From NCBI GenBank assembly GCA_016282055.1, contig JAEEJT010000044.1, forward strand, positions 1 to 6,251: a stretch of DNA of 6,251 nt. The letters are read 5' to 3'. The stretch is from Bacilli bacterium. GTDB taxonomy: Bacteria > Bacillota_I > Bacilli_A > ML615J-28 > CAG-698. The first letter of the stretch is position 1, and each line of letters opens with the position of its first letter. The notes below the pieces were generated by a model. The model was not told the DNA's origin, did not search any database, and saw nothing but the letters and a program-made list of their open reading frames with translations. Shown here one piece after another: positions 1-5,802 of this stretch. The translations under genes were made by a program, and so were the position numbers.

Positions 1-29
1 ATAATTAACTATCTGGAAATCCTGTACCA
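1..29 (+). repeat. 3' end of the 5' LTR (U5 tail), cut by the window edge
   Basis: These 29 bases match 5894-5922 exactly and end in CTGTACCA, giving the usual CA terminus. Base 30 (T) also matches 5923, but there the second flanking-repeat copy shows that the T belongs to host DNA, so the shared T is best taken as coincidence. The rest of the 5' LTR, including the promoter and transcription start, lies upstream of the window. Confidence 0.93.
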
Positions 30-38
30 TACAAATTT

Positions 39-56
39 TGGCGAGCTATGCAGGAC
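39..56 (+). other. Candidate primer binding site (minus-strand primer)
   Basis: The 18 bases TGGCGAGCTATGCAGGAC begin with TGG, the complement of a tRNA's 3' CCA, and lie 9 bases after the LTR end, where a primer site is expected. I cannot assign the tRNA by eye. The first five bases TGGCG (39-43) are perfectly complementary to CGCCA (56-60), so the site sits in a possible 5-bp hairpin with a 12-base loop. Self-priming, as in Tf1, is an alternative that cannot be tested because the 5' end of the transcript is outside the window. Confidence 0.5.
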
Positions 57-251
57 GCCATCGTAGAATAATATGAAAAGTGATATTTAAGCTAATGGAT
101 GAATGAAATAAAAAAGAAAAATAATAACAATAATATTTATTCATTATATATAAAAATAACCATAATTGATAAAATAGATATAATATTGATAATTGAGATA
201 TACTTCTCTTATCAGTAGAGTTTAACAAAATTTTTTCAGCATAGACAAGCC

Positions 252-360
252 TTATCAACTCTCAAAAAGGGAATAGTAGGGGTGTTAGTAAGATCTCCGA
301 AGGAAGTAAAGTGGAGTAACGGAACATCTAACATCGGACGAAAGACCTTTAAGTTGATAG
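252..360 (+). promoter_or_regulatory. Possible structured RNA core of the leader (nested helices)
   Basis: Three nested complementary pairs can be read: TATCAACT (253-260) with AGTTGATA (352-359), plus a T-G pair 252/360; GGTGTTAG (281-288) with CTAACATC (328-335), 8 pairs including one G-U; and CTCC (295-298) with GGAG (313-316). They enclose the GC-richer part of the leader. A competing helix TCCGA (296-300) with TCGGA (334-338) exists. The folding is visible as complementarity only; a role in packaging, dimerisation or translation is inferred from position. Confidence 0.4.
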
Positions 361-461
361 TCTATTATAAAAAATTTTGGTCGGAAACTCCTATTGATAA
401 TAACAATATTATATTCATATAGAAAATAATTATTAAGTTTAATATAAAACAAGGTATTAAA

Positions 462-1322
462 ATGAAAATTTTAGAATTAGAAGAGTTATTACCTAGACTA
501 AACGAATCTGCCAAAGATGTAGATTCCTGGGCAGAAGAGTTCATTAGATTAATGAAGTTGGCCAATATCACTGCTCCAGCATCCATTCATACATGGGCAA
601 TGGAATGTGTGGAAGGCAAATCTAAAGGAGTATTACAAGACTTAGTTTCTACTGACGAAGAAGGTAACGAAAAATACCCATCCATTAAGGAAATGAAAAC
701 GGCGTTGGAAGAATCATTAGAAGTAACACCTCAAACCAAGTGCAAAAGGTTACAAAAACTTAAAATATACAAAAATGAAACTATCAAAAATTTCAATTGG
801 AGATATAATAAATTGTATTCTAGTCTACCTAGGCTATATCAAGAATTCATTACAGTAGATGATTACGTCGAATCTATTTCCTCTCGACCATTTGCTAGAG
901 CACAAGTAATAACTAACATGTGTACTACATTACAAGAAGCTTTTGAAGAAGCTGAATTAGCAGAGAGAGCTGAAGGAAGTAGCACATCTAATAACAATGA
1001 AACAGTGCTAACTACCTTATTCAGTAATAATGCCTACTATAGAAGAGATTTCAGTCAACATCCTTTTAAATTTTTCGGAAATAATCATCAAAACAGATTA
1101 AAAAGTAAATATTTCAATAAAGCATCTTATAAAACTTCCTGGCATAACAATCCAGATGAAGAAAATAAAGCAAAGCGTGATAATGTTAGAAGAGTCTATT
1201 CTTGTTACAAATGCTACGAAACTGGACATGTAATGAAGAATTGTCCTTATACTTATAAAGAACTGGCAGAAATGGAAGAGTCAGGAAAAATAGAACAAAA
1301 CAAAAATTCTTTAAACTACTAA
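462..1322 (+). CDS. gag: Gag structural protein (capsid plus nucleocapsid)
   Basis: This 286-residue protein would form the cytoplasmic virus-like particle and bind the genomic RNA. The start ATG has A at -3 and is the first ATG of the long frame. The central part, about residues 60-175, is helical-looking and acidic/basic, with a stretch (KNETIKNFNWRYNKLYSSL, about 103-121) typical of the Retrotrans_gag capsid family. A basic Asn/Lys-rich linker follows, then a zinc knuckle CX2CX4HX4C with C248, C251, H256 and C261. Only about 25 residues follow the knuckle. The stop at 1320-1322 lies 3 bases beyond a slippery heptamer, so most ribosomes would make Gag alone and a minority Gag-Pol. The size suits a Ty3/Gypsy Gag without a separate matrix domain. 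Confidence 0.93.
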   Translation: MKILELEELLPRLNESAKDVDSWAEEFIRLMKLANITAPASIHTWAMECVEGKSKGVLQDLVSTDEEGNEKYPSIKEMKTALEESLEVTPQTKCKRLQKLKIYKNETIKNFNWRYNKLYSSLPRLYQEFITVDDYVESISSRPFARAQVITNMCTTLQEAFEEAELAERAEGSSTSNNNETVLTTLFSNNAYYRRDFSQHPFKFFGNNHQNRLKSKYFNKASYKTSWHNNPDEENKAKRDNVRRVYSCYKCYETGHVMKNCPYTYKELAEMEESGKIEQNKNSLNY

Positions 1323-1342
1323 TAGGAAGAAGGGAAACTTCC
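1310..1342 (+). promoter_or_regulatory. Programmed -1 ribosomal frameshift signal (TTTAAAC plus stem-loop)
   Basis: The heptamer TTTAAAC spans 1310-1316 and is phased T TTA AAC in the gag frame, the canonical X XXY YYZ slippery arrangement also known from coronaviruses. Pol lies in the -1 frame, open from 1259 (stop TAA at 1256-1258) to 5227, overlapping gag by 64 bases. After an 8-base spacer (1317-1324), which contains the gag stop, GGAAG (1325-1329) can pair with CTTCC (1338-1342) around an 8-base purine loop. The stem is short and I found no convincing pseudoknot partner for the loop. Slippage would join Gag residue 285 to the pol codon at 1316. Confidence 0.85.
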
Positions 1343-4300
1343 GTAAATCAAACCAAAATATACAAAGATACAGAATTAGAATCAAAAATAATAGCCGCTG
1401 CTATTAGGAAAAAGACTAACCACAGATCTGATAAACCTTATGAACACCAAGGCAGATCTTCACTTAAGGAAAACCCCATTAGTATTCCTATACCTACTAA
1501 TAAAGATAAAATTCAAGAAAAACAAAACTATAAAATTCAATCAATACCAACTGATGCTTCTATGGAAGTGGAAGTAAACTCACCTAGCCATAATACTACT
1601 GAAAAGCTAGAAGAATTAGATGTTTCAATAATAACCCAACCAAATATTAAGAAAACTAAAGAGAACTCTAAAAAAGAAAAAGAGAAAGAAATTTTAGAAA
1701 AATCAAAAACAGAAAATAAAAAGAAAAATAATAATAAAAAAGACAAGGTTACTCTTCCCAGTACTACGAAAGAAGAAAGTAAAGAAAAACCATCTTCTGT
1801 TAATAAACACTTAACTATGTTGGAAGGCAGAGAAAGTTATAATATAGCTACTGATTTAAACAAGTTGACAGCAAACATATCCGTAGCTCAACTTCTAGAT
1901 GTTAGCCCAAAACTACGCTCAGAATTAACCAAAGCTTTAAAATTAAAAACTCCAGAACTAACTGAAGAAAATCCGGAGCGGATTATGATGGCTGCATTGA
2001 ATAGAGATGACGTAGCCACCGCTGAATGTATCGTTGAAAATATCAAAGGAGTAGCTTTTCTTGACACTTGTGCAAGTATCAACTTGATCACAAAGAATTT
2101 CTTTGATAAGTTAAAAAATGTCAAACCCTCGGGTTACACTGATGACAACATTATTCAAGTTTTTTCTGATAAAAATGTAATTATGGAAACGTGCTTCCTA
2201 AAAATACAATTTGGAAATATTCTAATTCAAGATAATTTCAGGATTATTAATAACAATAAAAACATTTTCGATGTATTAATTGGATATCGAACCTTAAAAG
2301 ATAACAACCTATTTATTAACCCAGTAGATAATTTCCTATGTAAGATGAATCATAATGAAAGTTGGGATCGCATTATTCCATTACATAAGAAGAATTATAT
2401 TAAAGAATTACCCAGTGTATCTCAAGAAGGAATAGATGAGAGAACTAGAAATAATAACGAAGACGACCCTCTATTATTTTGTTTTATAAATAAATCAGAT
2501 AAGAATAGAAACGAAGTTAAAATTATTCCCCTTAAATCAAACAATATTATTGACAATAATTTAAATGATGAAAAACATCAGATTTTGGAAAAGATATATG
2601 AACAAATACCTAGTGAACAAGTAAAGATAGTAAAAAATCTGTTTAAAAAATTCTCAAAGATATTAGCTACGAAACTAGATGAACTTCACGGAACAAAACT
2701 CTTACCACACACCATTCAACTCATAGATAATGCAAAACCCATTAAACTTAAGAGCTATAGACTGTCAAAGATTCAAGCAAAAGCTCTAAAGGAAGAAATA
2801 ACTAAACTTATCAACAATAAATTAATAGAACCTTCAAACTCACCATGGTCTTTTCCAGTAATCTTAGTTTTGAAAAAAAATGGAAAATGGAGAATGTGTA
2901 TAGACTTTAGAAAATTGAACAATATAACTGTAAAAGATGCTTATTCTCTTCCCTTAATTGATGAAATTCTATTCTCTATTGGAAAAAAGGTTAAGTATTT
3001 TACCACCATAGATCTTTTTTCAGGATTTCATCAAATACCTATGAATGAAGATGATATCCCAAAGACTAGCTTTACTACAATGTATGGAAACTACCAATTT
3101 CGCGTCATGCCTTTCGGACTATGTAATGCTCCTGCTACATTCCAAAGGGAAATGAACAGGATATTCTTTCCATTAATCGGTGAATGTATGTTTATTTATA
3201 TTGACGATTTGGTTATTTTCTCTAATTCATTTGAAGAACACATAAGAGACCTCATTTCTGTTTTCACGATTATCGCTAATAATGGACTAAAAATCAATCT
3301 CGAAAAATGTAATTTCTTTAAACAAAAGGTTGAGTTATTAGGACATACTCTATCTATTGATGGCATAGCACCCATTTCAAACAAGGTAAACGTAATCTCT
3401 AACTGGATCGCACCAAAAAATTTAAAACAACTTCAATCATTCCTAGGTGCTATAGGTTACTACCGCAAATTTATTGCCAACTATTCATCTATCGCGAAAT
3501 CCCTTTATAAATTATTGAAGAAAGATACTAACTTTATTTGGGGTCCGGAACAAGAATTTAGTTTCTATGAATTAAAATCAAGATTAATCTCTGCTCCTAT
3601 TCTATCAATGCCAGATTTCGATAAACAATTTATCATTCGATCAGATGCTTCCTATTCTGGAATCGGGGGAGTATTATTACAAAAAGATGAAAATAACAAA
3701 GAAAAACCAATACATTTTGTAAGCCGCACTCTTAAGCCAGAAGAACAAAACTATGGAATTACCGATCTAGAAGGTACTGGTGCTGTATATTGCGTCGAAA
3801 AATTCAAGTCTTACATCACTAGTAGTAAGTTCGAAACTATTTTATACACCGATCACAAACCTCTTGTTGGCCTATTTAAAGATAAAGAAACTAATAATTC
3901 CAGACAAACAAGGTGGGTACTACTACTTTCTATGTTAAGGGTGAAGGTAATATATGAACCAGGGAAAAAGAATGTAGTTGCTGATGCCCTCTCAAGATTG
4001 AATTCAACTAAAGAAAATAAAATTCTAGCCACAACTATTTCTGAAGATAATACCGAATTGATGAAAAAATTTAAAGATAACTTTGTAAAAATCAATAATG
4101 TCGAATATTTTAAAGAAAAGAACTCTAACACTTTAAGAAAAGTAATAAGAAATGATGAAGAAAAAATTAACTTAACCTTACAAGCTCATGAAATAGGTCA
4201 TGAAGGTATCTTTAAAACTTATAATAGACTAAAACGAGATTATTATTGGACCAACATGATTCTTGACGTCAAATACATTGTCCGAACTTGTAAGCGTTGC

Positions 4301-5227
4301 CAACTATTCCGTCCCCAGAAAGGTAATATTTTAACTGAAGACTTACCAACAAAACCAGGTTACCCTTTTACCAAAGTTGGCCTAGATATTATAGGACCCT
4401 TACCAACCACTATTCATGGAAACAAATATATAGTAGTGCTCGTCGACTATTTAACTAAATGGGTAGAGGCTGAACCTACCGGCAATATCGAAAGCGAGGA
4501 TATAATACAATTTTTGATGAAAGTCTTCTCCAGACACGGAATTCCTGAAATTTTAATTACAGATAATGGTCCCCAATTCCGTTCCGACAAAATCAAATCT
4601 TTCTTAGACCTATATGGAGTATACGTTCACTTTACTGCTGTCTATCATCCCGAATCTAATGGTGAAGTTGAAAATAGAAATAAAGAAATTGGTAAATATC
4701 TCAGATTACTTTGTAATAAAAATTCGGAACGATGGGACGAAATTCTACCTAGCGCTCTATGGGCTCTGCGCACTTGTAAGAATGAAACAACAAAGTTTTC
4801 AAGTTTTGAACTACTTTATGGTCGTCGTGACTTACAACCGTTTGAATTAGTAATAAATCTTGACAGAAAGGAAGATTATGAGAGCGAAGAAGAATTTTTC
4901 ATTAGGAAATTCACCAGACATTACAAATGGATAAAAGAAGCTATAAATAATATCGAAACTGCCAATAAGTTATGGGAAGACAGAAGAAAACAAATGAAAA
5001 GAATCAAAGCAGACTATAATCCTGGAGATCTCGTAATGGTAAAATTAATCAACAGGAGAAAACTCGATCCATTTTTTGTTGGACCCTTAAAAATAGTCAA
5101 GAAACAATTTAATACCGTAACATTGTGTGATCCTATTACTAATGAAATTGCTGAGAGAAATGTCCACTTAAAGAATATTGTTCCTTTCGAACTTTGTGAG
5201 TTAACGACTTCAAGGGACGAAGTCTAA
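1316..5227 (+). CDS. pol: Pol polyprotein, made as Gag-Pol by -1 frameshifting
   Basis: After the shift, 1303 pol codons follow, giving a 1588-residue Gag-Pol. The first in-frame ATG (1562) is not needed: the frame is open for 82 codons before it. Residue numbers here and in the domain entries count from that ATG. Order: a long Lys/Glu/Asn-rich linker (up to about residue 85), a conserved-looking segment (about 92-130, NISVAQLLDVSPKLRSEL), protease (about 160-245), reverse transcriptase (about 380-600), RNase H (about 688-812), integrase (about 870-1221). The polyprotein would be cut by its own protease inside the particle, reverse-transcribe the RNA and insert the DNA copy in the nucleus. 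There is no stop, shift or lost catalytic acid in RT, RNase H or integrase. The protease motif is atypical (DTC). Confidence 0.95.
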   Translation, partial: LLIGRRETSVNQTKIYKDTELESKIIAAAIRKKTNHRSDKPYEHQGRSSLKENPISIPIPTNKDKIQEKQNYKIQSIPTDASMEVEVNSPSHNTTEKLEELDVSIITQPNIKKTKENSKKEKEKEILEKSKTENKKKNNNKKDKVTLPSTTKEESKEKPSSVNKHLTMLEGRESYNIATDLNKLTANISVAQLLDVSPKLRSELTKALKLKTPELTEENPERIMMAALNRDDVATAECIVENIKGVAFLDTCASINLITKNFFDKLKNVKPSGYTDDNIIQVFSDKNVIMETCFLKIQFGNILIQDNFRIINNNKNIFDVLIGYRTLKDNNLFINPVDNFLCKMNHNESWDRIIPLHKKNYIKELPSVSQEGIDERTRNNNEDDPLLFCFINKSDKNRNEVKIIPLKSNNIIDNNLNDEKHQILEKIYEQIPSEQVKIVKNLFKKFSKILATKLDELHGTKLLPHTIQLIDNAKPIKLKSYRLSKIQAKALKEEITKLINNKLIEPSNSPWSFPVILVLKKNGKWRMCIDFRKLNNITVKDAYSLPLIDEILFSIGKKVKYFTTIDLFSGFHQIPMNEDDIPKTSFTTMYGNYQFRVMPFGLCNAPATFQREMNRIFFPLIGECMFIYIDDLVIFSNSFEEHIRDLISVFTIIANNGLKINLEKCNFFKQKVELLGHTLSIDGIAPISNKVNVISNWIAPKNLKQLQSFLGAIGYYRKFIANYSSIAKSLYKLLKKDTNFIWGPEQEFSFYELKSRLISAPILSMPDFDKQFIIRSDASYSGIGGVLLQKDENNKEKPIHFVSRTLKPEEQNYGITDLEGTGAVYCVEKFKSYITSSKFETILYTDHKPLVGLFKDKETNNSRQTRWVLLLSMLRVKVIYEPGKKNVVADALSRLNSTKENKILATTISEDNTELMKKFKDNFVKINNVEYFKEKNSNTLRKVIRNDEEKINLTLQAHEIGHEGIFKTYNRLKRDYYWTNMILDVKYIVRTCKRCQLFRPQKGNILTEDLPTKPGYPFTKVGLDIIGPLPTTIHGNKYIVVLVDYLTKWVEAEPTGNIESEDIIQFLMKVFSRHGIPEILITDNGPQFRSDKIKSFLDLYGVYVHFTAVYHPESNGEVENRNKEIGKYLRLLCNKNSERWDEILPSALWALRTCKNETTKFSSFELLYGRRDLQPFELVINLDRKEDYESEEEFFIRKFTRHYKWIKEAINNIETANKLWEDRRKQMKRIKADYNPGDLVMVKLINRRKLDPFFVGPLKIVKKQFNTVTLCDPITNEIAERNVHLKNIVPFELCELTTSRDEV
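1389..1406 (+). other. Perfect 7-bp hairpin inside early pol
   Basis: TAATAGC (1389-1395) is the exact reverse complement of GCTATTA (1400-1406), with the 4-base loop CGCT. It lies 73 bases past the slippery heptamer. It may be part of a larger frameshift-stimulating fold, or chance in AT-rich coding sequence. Confidence 0.3.
2030..2300 (+). other. Pol domain: retropepsin-like aspartic protease
   Basis: The active-site loop reads FLDTCASINLI, with D168-T169-C170-A171 (GAC at 2063). Family members usually have D-T/S-G-A; here Gly is replaced by Cys. The distal hydrophobic-Gly motif is present as VLIGY (residues 238-242), in place of the usual ILG. Spacing of about 70 residues between the two motifs fits a retropepsin monomer that works as a dimer. 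It would release Gag and Pol products during particle maturation. Activity with Cys at this position is not something the sequence can settle. Confidence 0.8.
2699..3365 (+). other. Pol domain: reverse transcriptase
   Basis: The usual order of RT blocks is seen: a SPWSFPVILVLKK stretch, WRMCIDFRKLN (around residues 444-453), the block with the first catalytic aspartate in TTIDLFSGFHQIP (D484), the MPFGLCNAPATFQ block (from M516), and YIDDL (Y546, D548, D549) supplying the catalytic pair. LEKCNFF and LGHTLS follow as the thumb-side motifs. It copies the genomic RNA into DNA within the particle. All three metal-binding aspartates are intact. Confidence 0.97.
3626..4003 (+). other. Pol domain: RNase H
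   Basis: The four acidic catalytic positions are recognisable: D695 in RSDASYSGIGG, E737 in TDLEGTGAVY, D764 in YTDHKPL and D808 in VADALSR. This is the standard Ty3/Gypsy RNase H pattern directly after the RT connection region. It would remove the RNA strand of the hybrid and cut the polypurine primer next to the 3' LTR. No second or archaeal-type RNase H domain is seen. Confidence 0.94.
4175..5200 (+). other. Pol domain: integrase with zinc-binding, DDE and GPY/F-type modules
   Basis: The N-terminal zinc finger has H876, H880, C910 and C913. The catalytic core has D942 (GLDIIGPL), D1001 (ITDNGPQF) and E1037 (NGEVEN), the last two separated by 35 residues, the classical DD35E spacing. The C-terminal module contains FFVGPLKIV (G1174-P1175-L1176), a GPY/F-type motif with Leu in the third place. 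Only about 45 residues follow it, and I see no aromatic cage or other sign of a chromodomain, so this is not a typical chromovirus integrase. It joins the linear DNA copy to the host chromosome. Confidence 0.95.
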
Positions 5228-5245
5228 AAATTAAGGGCGGCATCT
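5228..5245 (+). other. Polypurine tract (plus-strand primer), imperfect
   Basis: Directly before the 3' LTR stands AAATTAAGGGCGGCATCT. The core AAGGGCGG is purine-rich with one C, and CATCT separates it from the LTR's TG. Position between the pol stop and the LTR is what identifies it. The interruption and the non-purine spacer are unusual if the LTR truly starts at 5246. Confidence 0.6.
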
Positions 5246-5255
5246 TGTTACGAAA

Positions 5256-5281
5256 CTAACAGTTTAATTAAAAATTGTTAG
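5256..5281 (+). other. Hairpin near the left end of the 3' LTR
   Basis: CTAACAGTTT (5256-5265) can pair with AAATTGTTAG (5272-5281) over 10 positions, one of them G-T, around a 6-base loop. TGTTA at the very LTR start (5246-5250) can instead pair with TAACA (5257-5261), so two mutually exclusive folds are possible. Function unknown; it would lie in the 3' untranslated part of the transcript. Confidence 0.4.
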
Positions 5282-5394
5282 AATAATCCTCTTAAAAAAA
5301 AAAATATTGAATTAAAATCTTAGTCTTTGTTTATCTTTATTTTACTCTACAATTTATATTTTTATATATATTTCTAAATTTATATTTTGAAAGT

Positions 5395-5655
5395 GATTTA
5401 TTATATTTTATATTATATTATTATATTATATTATTATATTTATATTATTATATTTTATTTTATTTTGTTTTATTTTATTTTATAATATTTGATTTTATTC
5501 ATAATCGTAGTATTTTATTATATTTAAAATTATTTTCTCATTATATTTTTATTATAAATTTTTATATTATTAAATTGAAATTTATTATATTTATATTTAT
5601 TAAAGTTATATAATAATTTTATTATAGTTTTAAATTTATTTTAACAAAATACAAA
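5395..5655. repeat. Low-complexity AT tract in the LTR
   Basis: Runs of ATTATATT-like units at about 5400-5450 pass into a TTTTA pentamer array at about 5451-5484 with one A-to-G change. G and C are almost absent. Such tracts grow by slippage and can exclude nucleosomes; a promoter role in the LTR is possible but not shown. Confidence 0.75.
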
Positions 5656-5730
5656 AATTTTTTATTTAACAAATAGAAAATCTTTAAGATTAGAATTGAC
5701 TAATCAAAATCAATTAAAAAACATTATAAA

Positions 5731-5753
5731 AATTATTTCTTTAAGAAATAATT
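5731..5753. repeat. 23-base palindrome (11-bp arms) in the LTR
   Basis: AATTATTTCTT (5731-5741) is the exact reverse complement of AAGAAATAATT (5743-5753), with one base between. It could be a dimeric protein-binding site or, in RNA, a hairpin near the 3' end of the transcript. AT-rich sequence makes chance palindromes more likely. Confidence 0.5.
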
Positions 5754-5796
5754 AAAAACTCTCTTCTAATTATATTAAAATAATAATAATAAAAAA

Positions 5797-5802
5797 AATA
5801 AA
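5797..5802 (+). promoter_or_regulatory. Possible polyadenylation signal AATAAA
   Basis: AATAAA is followed at once by a G/T-richer stretch (5803-5816), one of few G-containing spots in this part of the LTR. Position within the last fifth of the LTR suits an R-region signal. In such AT-rich DNA the hexamer occurs often by chance. Confidence 0.3.

Larger units (their letters stand above)
30..461 (+). other. Untranslated leader between 5' LTR and gag
   Basis: No credible protein gene lies here. It begins with the candidate primer site. Bases 61-240 are very AT-rich (33 G+C of 180 by hand count), while 241-360 are clearly richer (48 of 120) and can fold into nested helices. Several upstream ATGs exist (73, 95, 99, 103). 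The one at 99 opens a 39-codon frame ending at 218, of low-complexity Asn/Lys/Ile composition, probably incidental. By analogy with other LTR elements the leader is where genomic RNA packaging and dimer signals would be expected; that role is inference. Confidence 0.8.

Noticed and set aside
286..344. Possible leader intron (GTAAG near 288, CTAAC branch-like motif at 328, AG at 344)
   Set aside because: The donor is poor and the branch-like motif is better explained by the 281-288/328-335 helix. No pyrimidine tract precedes the AG.
335..350. Hammerhead-like GAAA core in GGACGAAAGACC
   Set aside because: No CUGAUGA core strand lies anywhere suitable in the leader, so the three-strand hammerhead core cannot be formed.
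46..586. Minus-strand open frames of about 70 codons at 46-258 and 365-586
   Set aside because: They are low-complexity Ile/Leu/Tyr/Phe/Ser-rich translations of AT-rich DNA. One crosses the primer site and leader, the other overlaps gag; there are no motifs.
1286..1292. AAAAATA as an alternative slippery site in the gag/pol overlap
   Set aside because: It has the right phase, but the second codon (ATA) re-pairs poorly after a -1 shift, and TTTAAAC lies 24 bases downstream with proper spacing to a stem.
1562..1564. ATG as an independent start of pol
   Set aside because: The pol frame is open for 82 codons before it and overlaps gag at a correctly phased slippery site. Internal initiation 240 bases past the gag stop is less likely than frameshifting.
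1537..4131. Minus-strand frames within pol (1537-1746, 1888-2124, 3196-3384, 3853-4131)
   Set aside because: All lie opposite conserved pol coding sequence and show no domain or start context of their own.
4614..4850. Plus-strand 78-codon frame inside the integrase region
   Set aside because: It is an out-of-frame shadow over the conserved DDE core, with no recognisable motif.
5152..5227. Chromodomain at the integrase C terminus
   Set aside because: Only about 45 residues follow the GPY/F-type motif, and they lack the aromatic-cage pattern and length of a chromodomain.
5228..5245. Third gene (env-like) between pol and the 3' LTR
   Set aside because: Only 18 bases separate the pol stop from the LTR.
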